A DNA stretch of 64,000 nucleotides from Malachius bipustulatus (Eukaryota > Arthropoda > Insecta > Coleoptera > Melyridae), in assembly GCA_910589415.1 (NCBI GenBank), contig OU342635.1, positions 9,548,001 to 9,612,000 of the forward strand, given 5' to 3'. This document shows, piece after piece, positions 1 to 10,237 of this stretch; positions within the stretch are counted from its first letter, which is position 1, and each line of letters starts with the position of its first letter. The position numbers were made by a program, and so were the translations under genes. A model generated the notes under the pieces. That model was not told the origin of the DNA and did no database searches. It saw nothing but the letters and a program-made list of their open reading frames with translations.

Positions 1-1399
1 TATAGAATGTAAGAGGCTTTGAAATGTCGCGAGTAATATTTACTGAGCTCAAATCCGCTTACGGGTAATCCAATGCTCAAAGTATTAAGTTCTCTGCAAC
101 GAGAGCATATAAACATGTATTAAAGTCTGCTTGGTATCCAAACATGGGGTAATTTCGGTTATTACTTCTAATGTAATCACCCATTTATTTTGTGAATGTA
201 GGTACCTACCTATGTACTCCACGGAAATCCTTGTAATTCCACAGCGACTACGTATAGATATGTCTCTTTATCACTGATTGTTGTATGAATTTATGAGATC
301 ATCCCCCACACATTGACCTTTATTGTACGTTCAGATATATCGATTTATTGCCGGGTCTATGAATTATTATTAGGTATTAGGTAGGTATATATAGGTCCAT
401 CAAAATTGTCCCTTAAATTTGCAGGCACAACGATTGCCGCATTAAATATTAACATGATTTCCGTTCATTCGTACCTCGAACAGGCAAAGTAAATAACCGG
501 GTAAACACACTGTGGACACTGGACATGTCAATATTTCCCTAAGAGGGTGGAGAAATTGAGCGAAGTTTACAGTCGTGCCGCATAAAGATGGAAATACTAT
601 CCCGTTTGGCAACTTGGCACTTCCAGACATCTTGGGTCTTGGCTAAAGTGTTCCTTGTCAGATCTGAGTGGTGTGCCTTGTTGCGGCTGTGAGAAACCGG
701 AGCAAGTTGTGACAGGCTGACCAGTCCCGAAACGTCATTTATTATTATGGAGAGGCGTTCGGAGGGACGTGTTACTTGGAGCACTGAAAAACTCTCTCGC
801 TTTCGGCAAACATTTATGGAACGTTTATTTTTTCTCTCAGTTAAGACACAAGAGACGTAGCTTATTGAGTGTAATAAACAGAGGTCTTCAAGACGTTGCA
901 GTTGTGGAAGTTGCGGGATGGGTATTTAAGTTGGTAATATCATAATGAACTTTTGACTGAATTCATGGAATTCTGGGACTTTATTTACAGACTGTAAATA
1001 TCTAGAAAGTGCTGTAGAATCACAAGCCCTGTCGTCGGTCTATTTACATGCTATAATTGGAGGTGAGAACTACGAAATTAGTTGTTTAATTAGTTCACGG
1101 TCTAAACTGAACTCCCATTTCACTGCAGTCATTCTTGGGCGAAGCCTCTAATCTCGAGCGGAGTCGAGTACTTCGAGAGAGTCCATTTAACAGATCAAAT
1201 TCTTAATTAAATGTTTATTTTGATTTCGAATGGATGATTAGGAATCTGATCCCTGCTGTCCTAAATAGTAAGCAGAAAAAATTCAATTAAGATACGGAAC
1301 TATAAGTTATTTAAGTCGATCTACGCGAAAAAGTTTTAATGAGATTTTTCTTGTTGCTTATAAATGGCAACACTGCTATTACTGTTATTCAACAAGCGC
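1..1399. other. No recognised feature
   Basis: AT-rich sequence with only short reading frames on both strands. I see no transposon ends, tandem structure, tRNA or protein family signature. It may be ordinary intergenic or intronic DNA. Confidence 0.5.
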
Positions 1400-1740
1400 G
1401 TTAAAATAGTGTCGAGTTTTTGTTTTTATTCTAAAATGATGGGGGAAAAATTTGCAAAAAAGCAGAGTAAATTGAGCCTTTTCTCTCAAAAAATAAAAAA
1501 ATGTCACAGTTTAAGGAAAAATTATAAAATCGCTTGGAAAACTTCTGGTTCAAGTTGTTTTGAAATTAGATTTGTTCATCTAATATTCCCTTTTATTCAT
1601 AAAAAGCTTCGTTGAAGTTTTTGAAAGACCGAATTTTCCTCAAAAATGGTCATAGTTTAAAAAAAAGTAAAGTCGCTTGGCAAACATCTTTTCCAGTAAT
1701 TTTTAAACAGAAGTTGTTCATTTATAATTTTTCCCTTCTA
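1400..1740. repeat. Degenerate tandem repeat, left part
   Basis: Two or more decayed units share the order: a block like 'aaatcgcttggaaaac', then 'gttgttttgaaat' or similar, then 'tttattcataaaaagct', then 'tttttgaaagacc'. The same order of words recurs several times at 12595-13994, on the far side of the nested transposons. The two parts were therefore one array before the insertion at 1741. The unit length is about 140-190 bp and copies are strongly diverged. It is non-coding as far as I can see. Confidence 0.6.
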
Positions 1741-1848
1741 ATGGGTGGGCCATCTAGCGGTTGCATTTTGAACCACTAGTTATTTGAAGTATATGAATGT
1801 TAAATGTCATTAACGACTTGACAGATTGTTAGTTGAAAGTCTGAAGTT

Positions 1849-3461
1849 TGCAACCTTTCCTTCGCTCGATCACAAAAAAAAAATTTTAATTAATCAGGCC
1901 AAAAAGAAAACTAAAAAAAAATGAGCGAAAGGAAGGTGTCACTCCCTCTGATCCCATCCAGGTACCTTCAAATTTGTTTGTACCCAAAGCAGGACAGAGG
2001 GTGTAAAAATTAAAAAAAATGATGATGAAACTACAAATTCGTCCACATGATCGTCTAAATAAATAAAAAAAAATATATAAGATTCAAAATTTACATAACT
2101 GACCTGCCCTACGTTGTGTCTTTTTATTATTCAGGCCAGACAGATACTAAAAATAAAACTCACATAAAAAAATTTAACAATTTATTGGACTTCTCCAATT
2201 AAAAACATAAAACTTCCCAGATAACGGTATATTGTATTGTGAGACAAAAGAAAATTTATCTTGGATTTCTCCCTTATCATCTACATACTAGCAACATTTC
2301 TTAAAAATAGAACAATAGTAAACTAAAAAAATGTTGATCTCGTTGATCAACAAATTACCTTCATTAGGTACTTGACAAAAAAAATTCACATTCTTAACAC
2401 TAACTAAATTTGGCCAATTAATTCTCCCTGATAATTAATTTAGATTAAGATTAAATACTAAATTGAACATTTTTACTCACTAGCTAAAACTAACAACATT
2501 GGGGAAGTATTTCCCAATTATTAAAATAATAGAAATTCCCATCTTGATAAAGTCAATAACGCAATCTGATGAAGTTACTTCCTCTCTTTTTAGAGAGAAA
2601 ATTCAAGGTAAAATAAATGAAACAAAAGAATTTACAAGGTACCTTGGAGTTCCAAACATTTCGTGATGAAACGTGACTGCAACAGAAAGATCCAAAAGAA
2701 ATGAGATAGACTGAGATGCCTACTCCCTCTCCAGTTGGCTAGGTCCGGCTTTGTCTGTAGAACGCCATTACTTCCAAAAAGAATTATGCTCTTCTACCCA
2801 GTGCTTGAAAATGGGATATTTCTCAACGGAGACCACCATCAGCACATTTTGGAAATAAAATAAACGACTAAACGATAGATCTTATTATAGATCCACCCCG
2901 AAGGAGGGACCCTGCAACGAGAACAAATTATAAACACCTAAAATTCTACTAATCGCCATCTTTAATTTTCTTTACCAAAAGAACTCCTTCGTCCTTTCAG
3001 GTTACTTGAATCTACATCTCCACACTCACATAGATGAAATTGATTTCTCCTGATTTAGGAAATAACAAGAACATTAGTTTTTACTAAAATAGAACCAAAC
3101 AAACTCCATACCTGAATTTTTCAGCAAGAACAATACAACACTATAAACAACAAATTGCTCCACTCACATCTTCACATCATGATGGTTTTCGACAGAGAGA
3201 GCGACCGCCGACGATCTTCCCTGTCCTCGACCCCTTTGTTAATCGATAAACCGGCGCACCGGCCACCCGTCTACTACCTCGGTCGGTCACTTCACCGAGT
3301 GGCAGTTGACAAGACTCTGACTGACAGACTCATAACTCGATCCCGTTACTATACCTCAAACTATAGAACTTGCGGAGGGCATCCAACCAAAGAAACGCCA
3401 TCTTGGAAGTCCTTCCATGCGTAAATTCATTCGGGATAACTACGGAAAAGCGCACGCTACA
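1849..3461 (-). repeat. 3' LTR of the gypsy element
   Basis: This 1613-bp terminal repeat begins TGTAGCG and ends GGTTGCA in the element's orientation and matches 10238-11850 almost base for base. AATAAA lies on the minus strand at 2181-2186 and is kept in the older relative at 17237-18884, so it is the likely poly(A) signal. The LTR is long for a gypsy element. The reading frame at 3155-3424 is simply part of the LTR and recurs in the other copy. Confidence 0.95.
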
Positions 3462-3471
3462 CCACTCCTCC
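3462..3471 (-). promoter_or_regulatory. Polypurine tract of the gypsy element
   Basis: On the minus strand GGAGGAGTGG lies directly against the TG start of the 3' LTR. This is the expected position and composition for the plus-strand DNA primer, though it contains one T. Confidence 0.7.
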
Positions 3472-3572
3472 AACCAAAATAAAAAAATGGGATAACATAC
3501 CATTTTTTTGCTCATCAAGAACACCAGAAAACATCTTCTAGACTCTCCATTGACTTCTATGTACATATATAC

Positions 3573-3973
3573 AACGCTCTTCCTAAAGAACAAAATGGTC
3601 TCACTGACCGTACCAACGGACTAATCATAAATGTTCTTCCTAAAGAAACAAAATGGTCTCACTGACCGTACCAACAGACTAATAACAAATGTTCTTCCTA
3701 AAGAAACAAAATGGTCTCACTGACCGTACCAACAGACTAATTATAAATGTTCTTCCTAAAGAAACAAAATGGTCTCACTGACCGTACCAACAGACTAATT
3801 ATAAATGTTCTTCCTAAAGAAACAAAATGGTCTCACTGACCGTACCAACAGACTAATTATAAATGTTCTTCCTAAAGAAACAAAATGGTCTCACTGACCG
3901 TACCAACAGACTAATTATAAATGTTCTTCCTAAAGAAACAAAATGGTCTCACTGACCGTACCAACAGACTAAT
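3573..3973. repeat. 58-bp tandem repeat inside the gypsy element
   Basis: Nearly seven head-to-tail copies of a 58-bp unit, with unit starts near 3573, 3631, 3689, 3747, 3805, 3863 and 3921. Each contains 'gttcttcctaaagaaac' and 'ctcactgaccgtaccaac'. The inner copies are almost identical; the outer two differ by a few bases. It lies between pol and the 3' LTR, close to the polypurine tract. The near identity suggests recent slippage or template switching during reverse transcription. Confidence 0.95.
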
Positions 3974-5155
3974 TGATTTCGCCTACCCCGACCCGTTCAC
4001 CTACGAATATTGAAATGGAAATACAGCAAAACACTTATCCCACAGAAGGAAGTTGAATTTCACTTTATTTGGGCGCCTCTCAGCAAACACCTTCGCTCGA
4101 CGCCTACTAGCGGTAGACATGATGACTCAGAACTGGTACTGCTGGCTGCCCTGTGACTGCGACTGAGCTGTTCCTCTTCGGCTTTCCCTCCTCCGATACC
4201 AACTTGGTGACTGGAATGCAGAAACAGGGGAACGCTTATTCCAGTACCTTGAAGATACCGGAGGGCCCCAACTGCCTCACAGAAACTAACTCAACCTCTC
4301 TAAATGTGCAACAATACCTGTGGAAGTTATAATCATTAATCTTGAAAACAACAATGCAAAAACATCAACTGACTAATTGGGTTAGTAATTAGTCCTAACT
4401 AAAATTCAAAATGAAATTTCGAAAAACTAAACGTTAGTCAAAATTACCCTAAAATGTAAATAGATCCTTTTAGAAATCTTAATGTGAACTACCTGAACTA
4501 CTAAAGACAAAACTTTACTCAAAACTTACAAATAGTTACTCAAAACTACTTGACGATACTCAAAAACTGTCTGGTAAATATTAGTGAAGACTTTGGTGAT
4601 AGATTTGATAGACACAACATAACTAAGACTTATTTAGAAAGAAAAGACATCAGCTCAAGACTAAAATTCGTTTAGTTGATTTCCTAAACTGACACTAATC
4701 TTCCAAAAATTTTCTCCTTACTCAAAAAGATAGAAAACTGTTCTTGGTAATCCAACAAATTTATACTGAATATCAGAATTACCAGAATTCAGAATTCCTG
4801 AAATTCTTTAAACAACTTTGACATGTAATTTAGGTTAATTACTCCTAAACACAGTCTACCTCACATAGATCTGAAAATTTTTCCTACTAACGTACCAACA
4901 AGGTAGGATTTTCATCTCTAAGGACCTCGCACAGACCTCCAGGACTTACACCAATGGGCTGCCTATTGGCTCCGGGATACAAAAGATACCTAACACAGAC
5001 CTGGAGAACTTCCACACGGCATTGAACTCCAAAGTTCTGTGACCTAAAAATTTCTATCACATCTAAACTAAATTTACTCAGGACATAGACAAAATATAAG
5101 ATATTACTAACTAACAACAACGATTTCTAAAATGATCCTTACTAAAACAAAATTA
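3974..5155 (-). other. Non-coding region downstream of pol, no env
   Basis: In the element's orientation this is the stretch between the pol stop and the 58-bp repeat. The longest frame here (4887-5120, 77 codons) shows no envelope features: no signal peptide, cleavage site or anchor. It is an untranslated region or the remains of a lost third gene. Confidence 0.6.
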
Positions 5156-8100
5156 CTAATCATCGATACTTACAAAGGGCTTAAGATCTTGAATGTGGAA
5201 TTCACCCAAATTCTTCCCTGACTCATTACTCAACTCAACAACTAAACCACTCCCTTTAACTTTCGTTACGAGAGCAGGAACATACTTAGGGGCTAGTTTC
5301 TTAGCGAAACCAGTCACCTTATCGGAAAGCACAAAATTTTTCTTCCAGACCTTGTCACCTACTTGATAACGAATGTCTCTTCGTCTCAGATTGTACCTGG
5401 AAGAATTTTTGTCATACGCTTTCTGAACTCGAGCCTGAATTTGTGGGTATAATTTCGGAACCTTCGAAATTTCCGATTGCCACTTTAACTTATCCGAAAT
5501 TTGAACTGGATCATACGAATTCAAACCTACGTCACCATAATACTGTCCATCCACCGGGACATTTCTACCAAAGATAAGAAAAGCAGGAGTAAAGCCAGTG
5601 GCTTCATGCTCTGCTGTCCGAATAGCTTGTGCAATTTCATGCAAATGTTCATCCCAAGTTCTGTGGTCCTCCTTAACATAGGAGCTAATTGCAGAACCTA
5701 ATACTTTATTTACCCTCTCAGTAGGGTTAACTTGGGGATGATAACGTGCATTATACCAAACTCGCTGTACATGATACTTTTTCATAAGTGCCTTAAATTC
5801 CTTAGATGTAAATTGCACACCGTTATCACAAACCACAATCTGAGGTACCCCGTATATCAAGAATACCTGGTTCTCTAAAAACTTGGCAACTTTCGAAGCG
5901 GTAGCTTTCGAAAGAGGCTGGACTAAAACGAATCTTGAAAAAGCATCTGTGACAACCAACAATTGCGTATTTCCTGACTTGGACCGTGGAAATGGTCCCA
6001 TCAAATCCAAAGAAATCATCTGAAATGGAAAATCGACAGATCTCTTCTTACCATAAGCTCCGGCAGGAAGTTTATTGGTGGATTTGTGTGCTCCACACGT
6101 AGTACAAGATGACACGTACCTCCTAACCGTCTCTCTAATACCAGGCCAATAATACCTCTCTAAAATTCGTGCCAAGGTCTTATGCACTCCAAAATGAGCT
6201 GCTGTTGGACTATCATGACATTGCTCAAGAATTTCCTTTCGATTTTCAGTAGGAACTACCAACTTCCAGTTTGACTGGTTCGTTTCAATGTCATGATTAT
6301 TCTTAATGTGCTTATAAATAGCACTACCTTGCACGAGAAAATTTGGATACTTCTGTGGATCACATTGTATCTTATTGATCATATCAGCATACCATTGGTC
6401 AGGAATTAAATTCTGAACTTCAACTGAAGCAATCTGTCTCGAAAGCAAATCCGGTACTACCATATCCTTTCCTGGACGATGGACTATCTTGAACTTGAAA
6501 CAACTAAGCCTAACTGTCCAACGGGCGATACGACCCATGGGATCTTTAATTCTGTACAGCCATTGTAAACTGGCATGATCAGTTACTACAGTGAATTCTG
6601 CGCCCTCAACATAACCTCTAAATTTCTCAATACCAAAGATAACTGCCAAACATTCTTTCTCCGTCGCCATGTACTTGGTTTCGGCCTTAGAAAGTTTTCT
6701 GGACGCATAAGCAATAGGATGTTCAAAGCCATCTCGAAGCTGGAATAATACTGCCCCAATGCCGACGTCACTCGCGTCCGTCTGGATAAAGAATGGCTTA
6801 TCGAAATCTGGGCTAACAAGAATAGGATTAGAGATCAATCTCTCCTTCAAATTACATAAGGCTGACTCGGCTGTTTCAGTCCAAACAATGGGGGCATTCT
6901 TTATTCGACCTTTAATGATCGAGGTGATTGGTTCAGAAATGGTCGAAAAGTCCTTAATAAACTTTCTATACCACTGCAACACTCCCATTATCCTTCGAAC
7001 CTCTGTAGTGTTTCGCGGAGATGGCATCTCTGCGATAGCCTTGACCTTATCTGGGTCAGTTCTTAGCCCATTCCTATCTACTATGTAACCCAAAAATGTT
7101 AGGGAATCTCTACAAAATTGGCATTTCAGAATATTCACCTTCAGCCCAGCAGAAAACAAAATCTCAAAAACTTCATTCAACAAGCTGACATGTTCATCAA
7201 AATCCTCAGAAACACAAACGATATCATCAAGATACACAAAAACCTTATCTTCAAATTTTGGATCCATAAATAATCTGTCCATCAACCGCTGTTGTGTCTG
7301 CGCGGCATTACATAGACCGAACGGCATAACTACAAATTGAAAAAGACCTCTCCCTTGAACTTGGAAAGCTGTCTTTTGCTTCGATGTTTCTTCTAAAGGA
7401 ATATTCCAGAAAGCCTTAGTAATATCAATGGAAGAAAGATATTTCTTACCACCTACCTTATTCAAAATATTATCAATCAATGGCAAGGGATAAGAATCCT
7501 TAACCGTTACCTGATTCAAACCTCTGCCATCAAAACATAACCTATATGTACCTGGTTCTGATTTTGGAACCATTAAAATTGGGGATGCCCATGCGGACAT
7601 ACTTTTCTCAATTACCCCAGACTCTAACATAGCATCGATCTCCTTATGCAAAATTTTATTAAGCATCGGCGATAATGGATATTGCCTTTGCTTAACTGGT
7701 CTAGCCTCACCAGTGTCAATAAAATGAGAGATGATATTTGTTCTCCCTGGTGCTGTTGACGACAATGTCTCAAATTTAGTAATAACTTCAGACAACACCT
7801 TGCCCTGATCAGATGAAAGCTCGGCTAGAAAAGTATTAGAATCTGCCTTGGAAGAAGTTGATGCCTCAATTTGTCCTACCTGATAAGACCTGTTCTTAAA
7901 ATTTAAATTGATGTTCGACAATCTACAAAAATCTGCACCCAAAATAATGGAATGCGAAATAGAAGGTACTACAGCAAATCTCAAATCGATAACCTTATTC
8001 TCGAAACTTACTGGAAACGTAACAAAACCTAACAACTCCTGTGAGCTACCATCTGCGATAGTCACATTCGTCCCATCCAAATCTTTGACAAAAGTGTCAT

Positions 8101-8350
8101 TACCTTCCCATAAAATTTCCACATTGGAACCCAAAATCGATAAATTTGCACCAGTATCCAATAAACCCAAATATTGTCTATCTTCAATAACTATAGGTAT
8201 ATAAGGCCTATTATCATGTAACTTTTTCTTAAACATTGGACAAACATCAGTATCACCCCTATCCAAATCTACACTCATCAACTTATTATTACAGTGGTCA
8301 GGTTCATTACCTACCACTGCCTCATCAATAACTTCAACTACTTCGGAATT
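5156..8350 (-). CDS. pol: Pol polyprotein of the gypsy element (PR-RT-RH-IN)
   Basis: About 1064 codons, entered by -1 frameshifting from gag. Residues are numbered from the GTG at 8317. An aspartic protease is marked by DTGA at 54-57. Reverse transcriptase carries the palm motif YLDD at 362-365. RNase H acidic residues are seen at D514 (TDAS) and D580 (VTDH), with a candidate glutamate in TEKE at 552-555. The integrase has an HHCC-like zinc finger (H701, H708, C738, C741) and a DDE triad at D771, D831 and E867, which has the usual 35-residue D-E spacing. The C-terminal 'KLAPKYVPALVTKV' stretch resembles a divergent chromodomain-free GPY/F module. The frame has no stops or obvious lost catalytic residue, so it may be functional. 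It makes the DNA copy of the element's RNA in Gag particles and inserts it into the host genome. Confidence 0.95.
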   Translation of the reverse strand, partial: NSEVVEVIDEAVVGNEPDHCNNKLMSVDLDRGDTDVCPMFKKKLHDNRPYIPIVIEDRQYLGLLDTGANLSILGSNVEILWEGNDTFVKDLDGTNVTIADGSSQELLGFVTFPVSFENKVIDLRFAVVPSISHSIILGADFCRLSNINLNFKNRSYQVGQIEASTSSKADSNTFLAELSSDQGKVLSEVITKFETLSSTAPGRTNIISHFIDTGEARPVKQRQYPLSPMLNKILHKEIDAMLESGVIEKSMSAWASPILMVPKSEPGTYRLCFDGRGLNQVTVKDSYPLPLIDNILNKVGGKKYLSSIDITKAFWNIPLEETSKQKTAFQVQGRGLFQFVVMPFGLCNAAQTQQRLMDRLFMDPKFEDKVFVYLDDIVCVSEDFDEHVSLLNEVFEILFSAGLKVNILKCQFCRDSLTFLGYIVDRNGLRTDPDKVKAIAEMPSPRNTTEVRRIMGVLQWYRKFIKDFSTISEPITSIIKGRIKNAPIVWTETAESALCNLKERLISNPILVSPDFDKPFFIQTDASDVGIGAVLFQLRDGFEHPIAYASRKLSKAETKYMATEKECLAVIFGIEKFRGYVEGAEFTVVTDHASLQWLYRIKDPMGRIARWTVRLSCFKFKIVHRPGKDMVVPDLLSRQIASVEVQNLIPDQWYADMINKIQCDPQKYPNFLVQGSAIYKHIKNNHDIETNQSNWKLVVPTENRKEILEQCHDSPTAAHFGVHKTLARILERYYWPGIRETVRRYVSSCTTCGAHKSTNKLPAGAYGKKRSVDFPFQMISLDLMGPFPRSKSGNTQLLVVTDAFSRFVLVQPLSKATASKVAKFLENQVFLIYGVPQIVVCDNGVQFTSKEFKALMKKYHVQRVWYNARYHPQVNPTERVNKVLGSAISSYVKEDHRTWDEHLHEIAQAIRTAEHEATGFTPAFLIFGRNVPVDGQYYGDVGLNSYDPVQISDKLKWQSEISKVPKLYPQIQARVQKAYDKNSSRYNLRRRDIRYQVGDKVWKKNFVLSDKVTGFAKKLAPKYVPALVTKVKGSGLVVELSNESGKNLGEFHIQDLKPFVSIDD

Positions 8351-9921
8351 TTTGGGACTGCGCCTGTCTCCATAGTAGGCTGTTTTCGGGAGTTTGGAAC
8401 GGTTGTCCCTCGCCGCTCGCCCCCTAAATCGTTTTTTGAAACTGTGGTAGAATTTGCATTCTCACCACACCTAGGACAGGATCGTTTAGAAACGTCCTTT
8501 AGACCACAACCAAAACAGAAAAACTTCCTGGGCTGAGTACATTCCATAAACGAATGACCAGCACCATCACAATTCCAACACACCCAACGAGATTTAGATG
8601 ACAGAAAATCTTCTTTAGGAGTTTTCGACTCCTTTTTCTTGGGTGGCTCTGTTACTTCAATCACCTGTTCAGGTTTACGGTAAACCTTTTTGTTTACTGC
8701 CCAACTATTTGGTGTCGAATTGACAGCTATCTGTCTACAAAAATATTCTAACTGTTCAAACGACTCTATCTGTAAAAGACATAATTTACTATTCAAATCT
8801 GGAGATAAATTTCTCCTTACGATCTTGATTTGTTCTGCAGTGGACAATGGTACCAAAAGATGAGAAAATTTCATCCTAATCCTAGCCAAAAATGTAACCA
8901 CACTTTCCCCACTAGTCTGCCTAAATGATCTAATTTCGGCTAATAAATCTTCATCGTAGTTCGGAGGGATAAACGTTGACCTTAGACGCCATTCTAATTC
9001 GTCCCACGTCCTAACCTGATACTTAATATTCCTAAACCAGGAAAGTGCTGGTTCTTTAAAAAGATCCACTGCACAACTAAACACCTCATCTAAAGGAACT
9101 CCTCGAGCCTCGCTCAATTCCTTGACACGTTCTAAAAATTTCACGACCTCGCAACCTTGTTCTTTCCCAGAAAACGTCAAATTCCACTTATGAACGGGAG
9201 TAGATACCTTATTCCTAACACTAACTTGATTCACCCTTAAATTCTGCGGAATATTTGAACAATCTGGTACTGAGAAAGGATTCGGACTATATAAGTTATC
9301 CCTAGGCAGCTTATCATTATAACTACCTGGCTCGGAAACTGTCAAAAAACTAAAATCTCCAATAAAATCGTCTCTAAAAGGGTTCGTTGCTGAAAGCAAT
9401 TGTGAACTAGTACTCGTATTGGTTGAAATTGTTTCTACGATAGGGCTGCTGTCTACAGTCCACCAAGAATCAACTGGACTAGAGCTTCCAGCTGGCAACA
9501 ATGGCAACGATGTGTTAACCTCAGAAAACTTCTTACTTAAATTCTCAAAATCATGACGTATTTGATCTTTTGAAACGACCTCACTAGCACTACAGTCATT
9601 TAATCGCCCTATTCTCAGCTTCAAATGAACTATCCTAGACAATAATCTACTATATAATGGAAAATTTTCCTCAATTGATTTAATTTTCCCTAACGACACT
9701 TCAATGTTCTTAAGAGTTTGCCCACATGCCTCTGAATCTTCGTCAAAATCTAACGGTGAAACTGTTGGTACTACTACACCTGATCTTATTAACCTACTTA
9801 ATTGGGTCCTACGCATGTTATTGTCCCATAAGGGCTCCTCGTTTCTCAACAAGATCTCATACTTAATCTCCTCAACTCTCAAATGAGCTACTTCAAAGCT
9901 AGTCCCTAACTCTGAACTCAT
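8338..9921 (-). CDS. gag: Gag of the gypsy element
   Basis: About 527 codons from the ATG at 9921; an upstream TTG at 9945 is in frame but is not a likely start. Gag assembles the cytoplasmic particle and binds the genomic RNA. The middle part contains the retrotransposon gag (capsid) signature around 'RTWDELEWRLRSTF'. The C-terminal part has one standard CCHC zinc knuckle, C-WN-C-DGAG-H-SFME-C, followed by a second cluster of four cysteines (CFGC and CPRC) that lacks the histidine. The N-terminal third is rich in serine and threonine. Gag ends at 8338, and pol follows in the -1 frame. The frame is uninterrupted. Confidence 0.92.
   Translation of the reverse strand: MSSELGTSFEVAHLRVEEIKYEILLRNEEPLWDNNMRRTQLSRLIRSGVVVPTVSPLDFDEDSEACGQTLKNIEVSLGKIKSIEENFPLYSRLLSRIVHLKLRIGRLNDCSASEVVSKDQIRHDFENLSKKFSEVNTSLPLLPAGSSSPVDSWWTVDSSPIVETISTNTSTSSQLLSATNPFRDDFIGDFSFLTVSEPGSYNDKLPRDNLYSPNPFSVPDCSNIPQNLRVNQVSVRNKVSTPVHKWNLTFSGKEQGCEVVKFLERVKELSEARGVPLDEVFSCAVDLFKEPALSWFRNIKYQVRTWDELEWRLRSTFIPPNYDEDLLAEIRSFRQTSGESVVTFLARIRMKFSHLLVPLSTAEQIKIVRRNLSPDLNSKLCLLQIESFEQLEYFCRQIAVNSTPNSWAVNKKVYRKPEQVIEVTEPPKKKESKTPKEDFLSSKSRWVCWNCDGAGHSFMECTQPRKFFCFGCGLKDVSKRSCPRCGENANSTTVSKNDLGGERRGTTVPNSRKQPTMETGAVPKIPK
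8350..8356 (-). promoter_or_regulatory. Likely -1 ribosomal frameshift heptamer
   Basis: On the minus strand the heptamer reads C CCA AAA in the gag frame, which fits the X XXY YYZ rule for -1 slippage. It lies 9 bases before the gag stop codon (8340-8338). Slippage leads directly into the open pol frame, which is -1 to gag and has no stop between here and 8317. I did not identify a downstream pseudoknot. Confidence 0.8.
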
Positions 9922-10217
9922 CTTGATTAATATAAAGATACACAAATACTAAATTACAAAAAACACTCAAATAGAGAAACCTTGATTTGGAACGCACAAT
10001 GTATAGGTACCTTATCAATTAGTATTGCTCAAAATTGCAAACATATTAGTAGTATTATTTACCGTTGTTAATTAACCTCACTTAATATCATCAAATGTCG
10101 TTAATATAGGTACACACTATCTTAAAAATCCAAAACATGAGTTAGCATAACCACATATAAGTACACATAAACATTAAAAAATTTCTCACAATACAATATT
10201 ATCCAAAAATAAACTCC
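9922..10217 (-). other. 5' leader of the gypsy element
   Basis: This AT-rich untranslated leader lies between the primer-binding site and the gag ATG. No reading frame of note. Packaging signals would be expected here but cannot be recognised by eye. Confidence 0.6.
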
Positions 10218-10235
10218 ATCCTGGTCACGGCACCA
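10218..10235 (-). promoter_or_regulatory. Primer-binding site for tRNA-His
   Basis: The plus strand reads as the last 18 bases of animal tRNA-His, ending in CACGGCACCA, so the element's strand is complementary to it. It starts two bases inside the 5' LTR boundary (10238), which is normal spacing. The match to the insect tRNA-His 3' end is from memory. Confidence 0.85.
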
Positions 10236-10237
10236 TT

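Noticed and set aside
3155..3424. An 89-codon protein encoded in the LTR
   Set aside because: It is antisense to the element, identical in both LTRs only because the LTRs are, and the diverged relative at 17237-18884 does not preserve it.
3573..3973. CRISPR-like array of regular repeats
   Set aside because: The whole 58-bp unit is repeated with no unique spacers, and it lies inside an LTR retrotransposon of a eukaryote.
6759..7088. Plus-strand frames across the gypsy pol and gag region
   Set aside because: They are antisense shadows of the long pol and gag frames.
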